A stretch of 64,000 nucleotides of DNA, from assembly GCA_040901765.1 (NCBI GenBank), contig JBBDYG010000076.1:47205-111204 (forward strand), read 5' to 3'. The DNA comes from JBBDYG01 sp040901765. GTDB taxonomy: Bacteria > Planctomycetota > Planctomycetia > Pirellulales > Lacipirellulaceae. Shown here piece by piece: positions 44,334 through 51,538 of the stretch (positions within the stretch are counted from its first letter, which is position 1; each line of letters begins with the position of its first letter). The notes beneath the pieces are model-generated. The model saw nothing but the letters and a program-made list of their open reading frames with translations. It had not been told where the DNA came from and ran no database searches. The position numbers and the translations under genes were made by a program.

Positions 44334-44420
44334 GTAGTGCTATTGATTACTTGTTTTCGATTTGCGGACATAGGAAGTTGAACGGACCCCGACAAGGCGT
44401 ATCGCGCCGGCTGTCAAATA

Positions 44421-44452
44421 AAAAAGCCACCCGCCATAACGGCGGGTGGCTT
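44421..44452 (-). terminator. Rho-independent terminator of the Cys-rich protein gene
   Basis: Twelve-base stem (44424-44435 against 44441-44452, core GCCACCCGCC/GGCGGGTGGC) with a five-base loop. On the minus strand it is followed by TTTTTTATTT. It lies 34 bases after the stop of the gene at 44486-45091. Confidence 0.9.
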
Positions 44453-44485
44453 GTGCGATCCTACTCACTTTGCGAGCGTATCCGT

Positions 44486-45091
44486 TTACTTCTTTTCGGT
44501 TTGGAACTGCGGCAGCTTGGCGGTGTACTTGGCCGGGTCGGCCTCGAACGCCTTCGGGCAACCCTCGCAGCAGAAGTAAACCTTCTTGCCCTCGTGCTCG
44601 ACAAAGGCTTCGGGATTGATCGGCTTGTTGCTCACCGGGCACATGTTCTGCAGGGTGAAGCCCTTCTCAAAGTCGGCGAACAGCAGCGCCAGCTTGTCGT
44701 CGTCGCCCGCCTCGTTGAACTTCGCCTGGCACTTCTCACAGCAGAAACCAACCTTGGTGTTTCCGATTTCGACCATCGTCTCCGGATCGATTGGCTCTCC
44801 GCTCACGGGACAACCAACTTGCACAATCTGCTCGGTTTCCAACATCTGCAAGTAAGCCTTGTTGGCGAACTTCTCCGGATCCTTTGCGTAGGCCTTCGGA
44901 CAATTCTTGCAGCAGAAGTAAACCTTCTTTCCGTTCTCTTCGACAAAGCTCGCCTCGATCGCCGGTTTGCCGGCGACGGGGCATGTGGCTTTGAATTCTT
45001 TCTCGGCCGATTCCTTTTCCGCCGCAGTCAGCGCGCCGACGGCGACCATCATGCTGACGGCAAGCGCAGCAAACAACAGACGTGTTTTCAT
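44486..45091 (-). CDS. Secreted triple YHS/TRASH-like cysteine-rich protein
   Basis: 201-aa exported protein with a signal peptide (MKTRLLFAALAVSMMVAVGA). Three repeats follow, each with CPV(A/S)GxP, then KV(Y/G)FCC and a further Cys: TCPVAGKPAIEASFVEENGK...VYFCCKNCPKAY; GCPVSGEPIDPETMVE...VGFCCEKCQAKF; MCPVSNKPINPEAFVE...VYFCCEGCPKAF. Such YHS/TRASH-like domains are thought to bind metal ions via their cysteines; the three copies imply several sites. GGAG lies about 12 bases before the ATG. Its terminator is at 44421-44452. Which metal is unknown. Confidence 0.85.
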   Translation of the reverse strand: MKTRLLFAALAVSMMVAVGALTAAEKESAEKEFKATCPVAGKPAIEASFVEENGKKVYFCCKNCPKAYAKDPEKFANKAYLQMLETEQIVQVGCPVSGEPIDPETMVEIGNTKVGFCCEKCQAKFNEAGDDDKLALLFADFEKGFTLQNMCPVSNKPINPEAFVEHEGKKVYFCCEGCPKAFEADPAKYTAKLPQFQTEKK

Positions 45092-45279
45092 GACATAGAC
45101 TCCAGGGAGGTGGAAACCAATTTGGGGCGCGACGGGCGCTCGCACGCCGCGCCCTAATTCTAATGCGGTCTTCTACCGTTTTGCAATCATCAACGCCACG
45201 GCAGTTGGTAGACACCGCGAGACCACGCCGATCACTCTAACCAGCGATCCTGCAAGCACTTGCAACGATCTGCGGAGAA

Positions 45280-46644
45280 CTACCGGGTCGCGGGCGCAGC
45301 AGCCCTTTGCCGCTGATTTCGGCGATTGGCCCGATTTGGCTTCTCTTTTGGGGCCGACGGAGGAGCTTGCTCCTTATTCCATGCATCCCACAGCGACTTC
45401 AACTCCGCCACTTTGTCGCTCGTTTCGTCCGCGAGATTTTCCGATTCGGCATTGTCTTTCGCGATGTTGTACAGCTCGCCGTCGAGATTGCCCCCACCGC
45501 CCCCGACGAGTTTCCAATCGCCGTGCCGCACCGCCCACTGATCGCCAAACCGCCAGTAGAGCGTCTCGTGCGGCGGGCCGGTCTTTTCACCCGTCAGATA
45601 CGGCAATAGGTTCACGCCGTCGAGCTTCGCATCGGCCGCGGCCGGCGCACCGGCCGCAGCTAAGGCCGTAGGCAAGATGTCGAGCTGAATGACTGGATCG
45701 TTGTACGTCTCCCCAGCCGGCAAGTGTCCCTTCCATTGCGCACAAAACGGCACTCGCACGCCGCCTTCCCAAGTGGAGGACTTGCCTCCGCGCAGCGGCG
45801 CATTGCGCGACGTTGTCGACCGTGTCGGACCGCCGTTGTCCGACAAGAAAAAAATTAGCGTATTCTCTTCCTGGCCCATGTCGCGAACTTGCTGGAGAAT
45901 CTTTCCCACCGCATCGTCCATAGCCGACATCATCGCCGCAAACTTTCTGCGATTCTCATTTGGCAAATGGGCAAAGCGATCCAAATACTTCTGCGGCGCT
46001 TGCAGCGGCGCGTGCTGCGCGTTGAACGGCACGTACAAGAACCACGGATGGTCCTTTTGTTTGCCAATCCAATCGACCGCCCGCTCGCCGTAGGCATCGG
46101 TGGTATAAAAGTCGGGGTCGGTCACTTTCTGCACATCGTCGGACTCGCGCGAATCGACGAACATCGTCGGATGGAAAAACGGCGTGTTTGCCAGCGTGCC
46201 ATAAAACTCATCGAACCCGCGCTTCATCGGGTGATACTCGGGCTTGCTCCCCAGGTGCCACTTGCCGATGGCGCAGGTTGCGTAGCCAAGCGTTTTGAGT
46301 TGATCGGCCATTGTGGTTTCGTCCAGCGAGAGGCCGCTTTGACGCGCTGTGCTGTTGAACTCGTGACCGAACCGCGTTTGATACCGCCCCGTCATCAACC
46401 CGGCCCGGGTCGGGCTGCAGTAAGGGCCAGAGACGTAACCTTGCGTGAACCTTACCCCATTCTTAGCGATGGAATCGATATGAGGCGTGGGGATCTGCTT
46501 ATTCCCTTGAAATCCAAACTCCGCCCAGCCGGTATCGTCGCAGAGAAAGACTAGGATGTTCGGTTTTTGTTCGGCGGCCGTACCGATCGACGCCGACAGA
46601 AAGGCAACAAACCCCACGAACAAGCCGACAAAGAAGCGATGCAT
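45280..46644 (-). CDS. Secreted sulfatase (arylsulfatase A-like), second copy type
   Basis: 454-aa sulfatase with a signal peptide (MHRFFVGLFVGFVAFLSASI). NILVFLCDDTGWAEFGFQGN begins the metal site. The formylglycine motif is C-S-P-T-R in GPYCSPTRAGLMTGRYQTRF. GKWHLG, FFLSDNGGPT and APLRGGKSSTWEGGVRVPF complete the fold. The C-terminal tail is basic and Pro/Gln-rich (KPNRANRRNQRQRA). It belongs to a different subgroup from the sulfatase at 24289, judging by the motif context. I chose the ATG at 46644; the substrate is unknown. Confidence 0.95.
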   Translation of the reverse strand: MHRFFVGLFVGFVAFLSASIGTAAEQKPNILVFLCDDTGWAEFGFQGNKQIPTPHIDSIAKNGVRFTQGYVSGPYCSPTRAGLMTGRYQTRFGHEFNSTARQSGLSLDETTMADQLKTLGYATCAIGKWHLGSKPEYHPMKRGFDEFYGTLANTPFFHPTMFVDSRESDDVQKVTDPDFYTTDAYGERAVDWIGKQKDHPWFLYVPFNAQHAPLQAPQKYLDRFAHLPNENRRKFAAMMSAMDDAVGKILQQVRDMGQEENTLIFFLSDNGGPTRSTTSRNAPLRGGKSSTWEGGVRVPFCAQWKGHLPAGETYNDPVIQLDILPTALAAAGAPAAADAKLDGVNLLPYLTGEKTGPPHETLYWRFGDQWAVRHGDWKLVGGGGGNLDGELYNIAKDNAESENLADETSDKVAELKSLWDAWNKEQAPPSAPKEKPNRANRRNQRQRAAAPATR

Positions 46645-46761
46645 GGTTGTAGCTCCCATTTCGAAGAACGGTCTCCTGATGAGTCATCGTCACTATTATG
46701 CACGGCAGAAGCGCCAACGGGAATTGGCGCTCGCCGATTCCCCACAGTACCCAGAATTGAC

Positions 46762-46799
46762 ACCGATGGGACTTGAACCCATAACCAACGGATTAAAAG
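46762..46799 (-). repeat. tRNA-Lys(TTT) 3'-half fragment, direct repeat 1
   Basis: Read on the minus strand this is the anticodon loop (CTTTTAA), variable region and T arm (ATGGGTTCAAGTCCCAT) of a lysine tRNA. The 5' half is absent. The copy at 50184-50221 matches at 36 of 38 positions in the same orientation. Such tRNA 3' ends are typical attachment sites of tyrosine integrases. Both copies give a spurious peptide with MGLEP and TNGLK. Confidence 0.75.
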
Positions 46800-46881
46800 T
46801 CCCCGAGCGAATTTACGCAAGTCCTGAAATGCGCACCTATTTATCGCAATCAACCGATGTTATCGGATCCGAAATCGCAAC

Positions 46882-47757
46882 TTACTGGACCGCCGGTTCA
46901 GGTTTTGGCCCTTGGCCCAGCGGCCACAACTCCCAGCGGCGACAGAAGACTTCGGCCAACTCCGTTTGAAGTTGAATCTTGCCTTCCCGCGGTTGGACGT
47001 CAAAGGCTTCATTGACCTTTGTTCCATTCACAAACACCTCAATGTGTCCCTGATCTGCAATCACGTCGATGCGGGTCCACGCGCCATAAGGAGAATCGAC
47101 ATCATTCAGCCCGCGGAAGTCCTTTACATCTTCCCAAGCTGGGTCGCGGCCAAACCAATTGATGCGTTGGCGATTCGTCAGATCGAACGTTTCTCGTGGG
47201 CCATCCTCTTGCCAGATGACTTCCCCATCGCGATCGCGTCCGACATTGCAGGAGAGCGAAATCGGCACAGGCACTCCGGATTCGTCGTCGCCATTGACTA
47301 AAATAAAGTCGCCGACGCCCCCTTCAATGATTTGCACTTCAATCGAAGGCATCCAGATGCCGCCGTAGCCGCCATCAACGCCGTTGCTGTGGATGAGCAA
47401 GCCCGAATCGCGTGTGGCGTTTTCCCGGTTGTGCCACGTCTTATCGCCCCACTTATACTCAAGCACCAAGTGATAGTCGCGATAGCGGTCGTTGGTAATG
47501 ATGCTTCCCAAGCCGTCGCCCGTGACATGCAGCATGCCATCGGTGACGCGAAACACTTGCCGCGGGTCGTCGCGATGCGTGTCTTTGAGCCATGTGTAAC
47601 AGCCCTCGGTGTTCGAGCCGTTGAAGAGTTGGATCGGGCCGTCCTTAGGTACAATCGCGGGCGCGGCGGCATCCTTCGCCAACGCGCCCGCCGATCCGAT
47701 CAAGAAAAGTGCAAAGCACGCCACCACAGGCGAGATCGCCCATCGATTCATAGTCAT
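46882..47757 (-). CDS. Secreted DUF1080 (3-keto-disaccharide hydrolase) protein
   Basis: 291-aa exported protein of the DUF1080 family, a jelly-roll fold like GH16; some members hydrolyse 3-keto-glycosides. A signal peptide ends SAGALA. The family blocks are IQLFNGSNTEGCYTWLKDTH, VFRVTDGMLHVTGDGLGSII, YHLVLEYKWGDKTWHNRENA, RDSGLLIHSNG and IEVFVNGTKVNEAFDVQPRE. I chose the ATG at 47757; a longer frame upstream lacks support. It lies inside the interval between the two tRNA-derived repeats. Confidence 0.9.
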   Translation of the reverse strand: MTMNRWAISPVVACFALFLIGSAGALAKDAAAPAIVPKDGPIQLFNGSNTEGCYTWLKDTHRDDPRQVFRVTDGMLHVTGDGLGSIITNDRYRDYHLVLEYKWGDKTWHNRENATRDSGLLIHSNGVDGGYGGIWMPSIEVQIIEGGVGDFILVNGDDESGVPVPISLSCNVGRDRDGEVIWQEDGPRETFDLTNRQRINWFGRDPAWEDVKDFRGLNDVDSPYGAWTRIDVIADQGHIEVFVNGTKVNEAFDVQPREGKIQLQTELAEVFCRRWELWPLGQGPKPEPAVQ

Positions 47758-48234
47758 AGCGGCTCCAATGTTGAATTTTAGTTCAGCGGGTTTCGAGTAT
47801 CTTCTTCCAATGAACCCAAGCCACCTCGCGAGCCTGCCGATTGGCTTCCGTTCCCGAGGGATCCTCGCCGTGCTGGCCTGGCTGTTTCCCGCGTTGTGCG
47901 TCGGCGAAGCACCCAAGCAGGAATCAGAAACTGCTCAGATGAAATCTGCTGCGCATAAAAGTTTAATCCTTGAAAGAGGAAATGCATTGTAGCACGACTC
48001 GCTGAGTCGTGAATTCTTTCGTAGCGGCGCTCGTGTCGAAACCGATCAACAATCCACTGAATTTGGCACAGCTTGGCGAATTATTTGTGTGGCACGCGTC
48101 GCGCGCCATCATCTTTCCATTTGAAGGAAAAGCACGATCGTTCCGGAGCGTCCTGCATTTCCCGGGAACAAAACTTTCGCTACGGGGTGAAAAGCTCCGA
48201 GGCTTTGAGGCCCGTCGTTTACAGCATGCGTCGG
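47758..48234. other. 477-base gap with a short hairpin only
   Basis: ACGACTCGCTGAGTCGT at about 47994-48010 forms a short hairpin; a similar word (ACGACTCGGAG) occurs near 24200. Otherwise no gene or clear signal is visible between the DUF1080 and LamG-propeller genes. Confidence 0.5.
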
Positions 48235-49920
48235 TCAATTTGTCGCCAGCTTTTGGATTTCCACGCCCGTCAATGCGCGGCGATAGAGTCGCACGTCGCA
48301 CAGCCGACCTTTGAAAAAGTCGTTGGGGCCGAAGCCAATTTGCAGCGGTTGGTCGTTCGACAGATCGTAGTCGGACGGTTCGAATTCGTCCTCGTGACCG
48401 GTAAGCTTGCCGTCAATAAAGACGGCCAGCGAGTTGCCCGACCGGACTGCTGCGACATGATGCCAACCCGGAGGCAACTCGGTGTTCGACATCGCGACTC
48501 GCCCGGCCCGCCAAGAATAAATTTTCCCAGAAGGGAGCGTGCTGCAAAAAATCTGCCCATCGTGCTCGGCCATGCACCAGGCGCGGCGGTAGCGAACGTC
48601 AGGGGTGTGGTCGAGACGAGTCAGTTTCTTCCAACCGGATGGGCCGTCGAGTTGATAGACCTCGGCCAGCGGCAACGTCCCGGCGATTAACCGGCCGTTA
48701 TGAACCAGCATCCCCATCACTTCCAGTTCCCCACCGAGCCGCCCCACATCGAACCATTGATTCGCTTCTTCCAGCCGGTATACCCGTCCGCTGGGCCAGG
48801 TTCCGACGTACAGTCGACCGGCCCGCACGGCCAATGAATAGGTCTGTGTGTTGTCGCCGAGTTGCCCACAATCGAACCAGTGCTTGCCGTCAAACCGGAA
48901 CACCCGACCGCCATCGTAGCTCGTCGCGTACAATGCGCCGTTGTAGACACCCAGCGCCTCGACGCGCATGTGGGTCGTGTCGCCGGGGAGATCGTCGGGC
49001 CGCACGGGAACTTCGCAAGCAATCCAGACCCGATCGCGCTCGTAGCGAAAGAAACCGGCCGGGCGATATAGCGACGAGGCGTACAACTGTCCGCGAAACA
49101 CAGCCAGTCCGCCGACGGCCTCTACCTGAGGCAAAGCGCCGCAGTCGATCCAGCGAGCCTCTCCGTCATAACGGAATACGCGACCACCAATCGTGGCGTT
49201 CTCCGACTCGGGCAGCGACGAGCCTGCAACGCGATACTTGCCCGTTCCTGCGTAAAGCTGGCCGTTATAGACCGCGAGCGCGGTGACGGCGTTTGACCCA
49301 TCCGGGCACCCACAATCGATCCACCGGTCATCGCGCGCGTACCGATACACATGGCCAGACTCATCGCGCCCCGGCTCGCATGTCCCGGCATAGAGCTGCC
49401 CATCAAAGGTACAGAGCGAGAAAGCGAGCAAGGCGTTGCCAGGGCGACCTCGGTCCGTCCAACCATCTTGTGCCCGATTCTGGTCGATTCCGAATTGTAA
49501 TTGTCGTGCATTGGCCTGAGAGAATGCGACTCCCGGGTTCGACTTCAGCGCCAAATGAAACCCGCGCCGCGCTTGCGGATCATATTGACTGAGAATGTCG
49601 CCTGGAACATCGTCGAGAGCCGAATCGGTATAGACCCAGGCCGCCACCGAAAAATCAGTGCGACCAAGTTGCAGGAGATCGCTGTTAGGAACTTCCAGAT
49701 ACGCAGCTTGACCGTCGAAAGCAGCAGCAGTTCGCTCGCGTCCGGACGGGCCTGCCGCGGTAAAGTCGACTGCATGCGCCGTGGCTTGCATTTCATTAGC
49801 GGAAATATCCCTACCGTCTCCCACGAGCGGCCAATGGGCAATCAGGCCCTCCTCGGCGCTTGCCCTCGCCGATAGACCGAAAATCAAGGCCAGAAATAGG
49901 GGGGCGGACTGAGTTCGCAA
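48235..49920 (-). CDS. Secreted LamG-like domain split by a propeller
   Basis: 561-aa exported protein with a signal peptide (ALIFGLSARASA). The first LamG half is GLIAHWPLVGDGRDISANEM, RTAAAFDGQAAYLEVPNSDL and FSVAAWVYTD. It then breaks into repeated blades of the form LAVYNGQLYAGT and RVFRYDGEARWIDCG (about 155-455), a Kelch-like propeller. LamG resumes at PPGWHHVAAVRSGNSLAVFI, DGKLTGHEDEFEP, FKGRLCDVRLYRRALTGVEI and ends. So a propeller is inserted into a concanavalin-like sandwich. Carbohydrate or protein binding at the surface is likely. It lies between the two tRNA-derived repeats. Confidence 0.82.
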   Translation of the reverse strand: MRTQSAPLFLALIFGLSARASAEEGLIAHWPLVGDGRDISANEMQATAHAVDFTAAGPSGRERTAAAFDGQAAYLEVPNSDLLQLGRTDFSVAAWVYTDSALDDVPGDILSQYDPQARRGFHLALKSNPGVAFSQANARQLQFGIDQNRAQDGWTDRGRPGNALLAFSLCTFDGQLYAGTCEPGRDESGHVYRYARDDRWIDCGCPDGSNAVTALAVYNGQLYAGTGKYRVAGSSLPESENATIGGRVFRYDGEARWIDCGALPQVEAVGGLAVFRGQLYASSLYRPAGFFRYERDRVWIACEVPVRPDDLPGDTTHMRVEALGVYNGALYATSYDGGRVFRFDGKHWFDCGQLGDNTQTYSLAVRAGRLYVGTWPSGRVYRLEEANQWFDVGRLGGELEVMGMLVHNGRLIAGTLPLAEVYQLDGPSGWKKLTRLDHTPDVRYRRAWCMAEHDGQIFCSTLPSGKIYSWRAGRVAMSNTELPPGWHHVAAVRSGNSLAVFIDGKLTGHEDEFEPSDYDLSNDQPLQIGFGPNDFFKGRLCDVRLYRRALTGVEIQKLATN

Positions 49921-50183
49921 GTCAAACCCTCCTGCTGCAAATGGAATGACTCATCCTAGCTTCCGTCGCTGGGGCGAACAATTCTTGTCCTCAATTTCGT
50001 GAGGGGTCCGGACGACGCGCCCGTTAGAGGGACACAGAAGAAAGCGCTGGTTGCACGCGAGAAACGCGCGGCTGACGCGCACGCGGGCAAAACTTCTGGC
50101 CGACAACAAAAACCGCAGAAGTCGTTGCGGCTTCCTGACTTGCGTGTCGCTCGTACGTCGCGTGCATGCAATTCGACAATGAG

Positions 50184-50221
50184 ACCGATGGGACTCGAAC
50201 CCATGACCAACGGATTAAAAG
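50184..50221 (-). repeat. tRNA-Lys(TTT) 3'-half fragment, direct repeat 2
   Basis: Same fragment and orientation as 46762-46799, with two differences (C/T in the T loop, G/A next to the T stem). It retains the T arm ATGGGTTCGAGTCCCAT and anticodon loop CTTTTAA but no 5' half. It sits in the 496-base gap 49921-50416, where no integrase or other gene is visible. Confidence 0.75.
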
Positions 50222-50416
50222 GCGACCTTCGTGACTGTCATGCAATTCACGTAAACGCTTATCCGGTAACAGGATGCGTGCGAACCGACTCGCTCACAAT
50301 AGTACACATACTACACCTTTTGGTGTCGTTTACAAGGGGTTCTGTACCATAGCGTACCAGCGCCCACTCGGCAATTCTGCCGTTTGCAAACTTGATGAGT
50401 GCAGCTAAGTACGCAA

Positions 50417-50620
50417 TTAGCCCTCACTCGTCGGCCAATGCTCGAACGCCTCGCGGCAATCTGGGCAAAGGCCAGCATAGCAGGCCTGCTGCCTTAGCGG
50501 TGCGTAGTCGATCTCGGACCATCCCTGTGCAGACGCTTGCTCGCTGCTTTCAACGTCGCTCGCTACGGCACATTCGCGGCAGACAATTGAGAAACCTACT
50601 TTAACGCAATCCGTGTACAT
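50417..50620 (-). CDS. Small Cys-rich (zinc-ribbon-like) protein
   Basis: 67-aa protein: MYTDCVKVGFSIVCRECAVA, SDVESSEQASAQGWSEIDYA and PLRQQACYAGLCPDCREAFE. Two CxxC pairs (CREC and CPDC) suggest one zinc ribbon. I chose the ATG at 50620: GGAGG lies eight bases before it, the clearest ribosome site in this area. The longer reading upstream passes through a GC-rich structured region. Unknown role; a DNA- or protein-binding accessory factor is possible. Confidence 0.65.
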   Translation of the reverse strand: MYTDCVKVGFSIVCRECAVASDVESSEQASAQGWSEIDYAPLRQQACYAGLCPDCREAFEHWPTSEG

Positions 50621-50645
50621 CTTCATTTCCTCCGTATCGAGTGAA

Positions 50646-50690
50646 TAAAAAGCCCGTCGCAAAAAAGCGATACTTTTTGGGCGACGGGGG
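50646..50690 (-). terminator. Rho-independent terminator or attenuator upstream of the zinc-ribbon gene
   Basis: Stem CCCGTCGC (50653-50660) against GCGACGGG (50681-50688), extended by AAAAAG/CTTTTT with a CGATA loop. On the minus strand a TTTTT run (50651-50647) follows. It lies about 26 bases before the ATG of the small gene, so it either ends an upstream minus-strand RNA or attenuates this gene. Confidence 0.75.
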
Positions 50691-51538
50691 TACAGGCCCA
50701 AAAGTGCGGGGGGAGCGCAGTCAAGGACGACCGCTGGGGAGGGGCACCCGGTCTGCACAAGCGGCGGAACGAAGCGCGGAAGATCGGGGAGGAGGCCGCA
50801 CCGGTCGCGTGTGAAATCCTTGACGGCGCGGGGGATAGCCCTCCAAGAAATAAAAGACTCACCGCAGGTGCCCGCTGAAGTGACGACAGCCACGCCGCGC
50901 AAGGGGGCGGGAAGGGAGCGTTAGCTCGTCGCGCTAGCAACCGCAGAGAATGCGGAGCCTGGGAGCAACCGACGGCGAGAGCCGATGCGCCCTGTGCTCA
51001 CGAAAGTTCAAATTCCGTCGCACCTCGAAAAAGTGACGCGGTATTATCAGGCAATTCGTCTTTAGCAGAAATATGAAGAGTGGTTTGAGGAGGATCCTTG
51101 TCTGCTGAATAGTGGAATCGCGGAATCGTGAATTGAGTTTGTCAGGCGAAATCAAATTGAAGCCGTTTCACGGTTAAGGGTTAACGTTTGCGAAGCGGGA
51201 AACCCCCTGAATGCGGTTGAGCCGTACTCCAGCACACCACGAAATCGCTCGAATTCCAACCAACCCCAACATCATCCGCCACACACATTGCTAGCAGCAC
51301 AACAACTCGTGCTTGCTAGCTGAATTCACCCAAAAAACTGATCTTGAAATCGCTAAATGCAAAAGCCCAGATATTACTTGCATTTCCAGAATCAACGGGT
51401 ATAACGGGCGGGTATTCGAGCAGCAGTCGCTTTATTCGGTAAGCGGACCTCGGCTTGGCAGTTATTGCCGCCATCGCTCGCAAAAGAAAGTTCGTTTTTC
51501 ACGAGCGGTAAACTCGTCTTTGTTGCAAGGAATTTGCC
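50691..51538. other. 848-base non-coding region, GC-rich part possibly a structured RNA
   Basis: 50691-51000 is GC-rich with several small inverted repeats (for example CCGCA...TGCGG near 50940) and ends in the terminator above, so a minus-strand RNA is possible. 51001-51538 is AT-richer and includes a bulged hairpin at 51290-51320 (CTAGCAGCAC facing GTGCTTGCTAGC). It probably holds the promoter of the giant RHS gene. I see no coding sequence. Confidence 0.5.

Noticed and set aside
46556..46969. 137-aa frame containing MGLEP and TNGLK
   Set aside because: The peptide comes from the tRNA-Lys 3' end read in a wrong frame; the same artefact recurs at 49999-50352.
50623..50940. 105-aa minus-strand frame upstream of the zinc-ribbon gene
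   Set aside because: Crosses the terminator hairpin, is rich in Pro/Ser/Arg without motifs and has no ribosome site.
50691..51010. tmRNA, RNase P RNA or group II intron
   Set aside because: A T-loop-like word (GTTCAAATTC) and GC-rich hairpins drew attention, but no tRNA-like acceptor, RNase P consensus or domain V could be matched on either strand.
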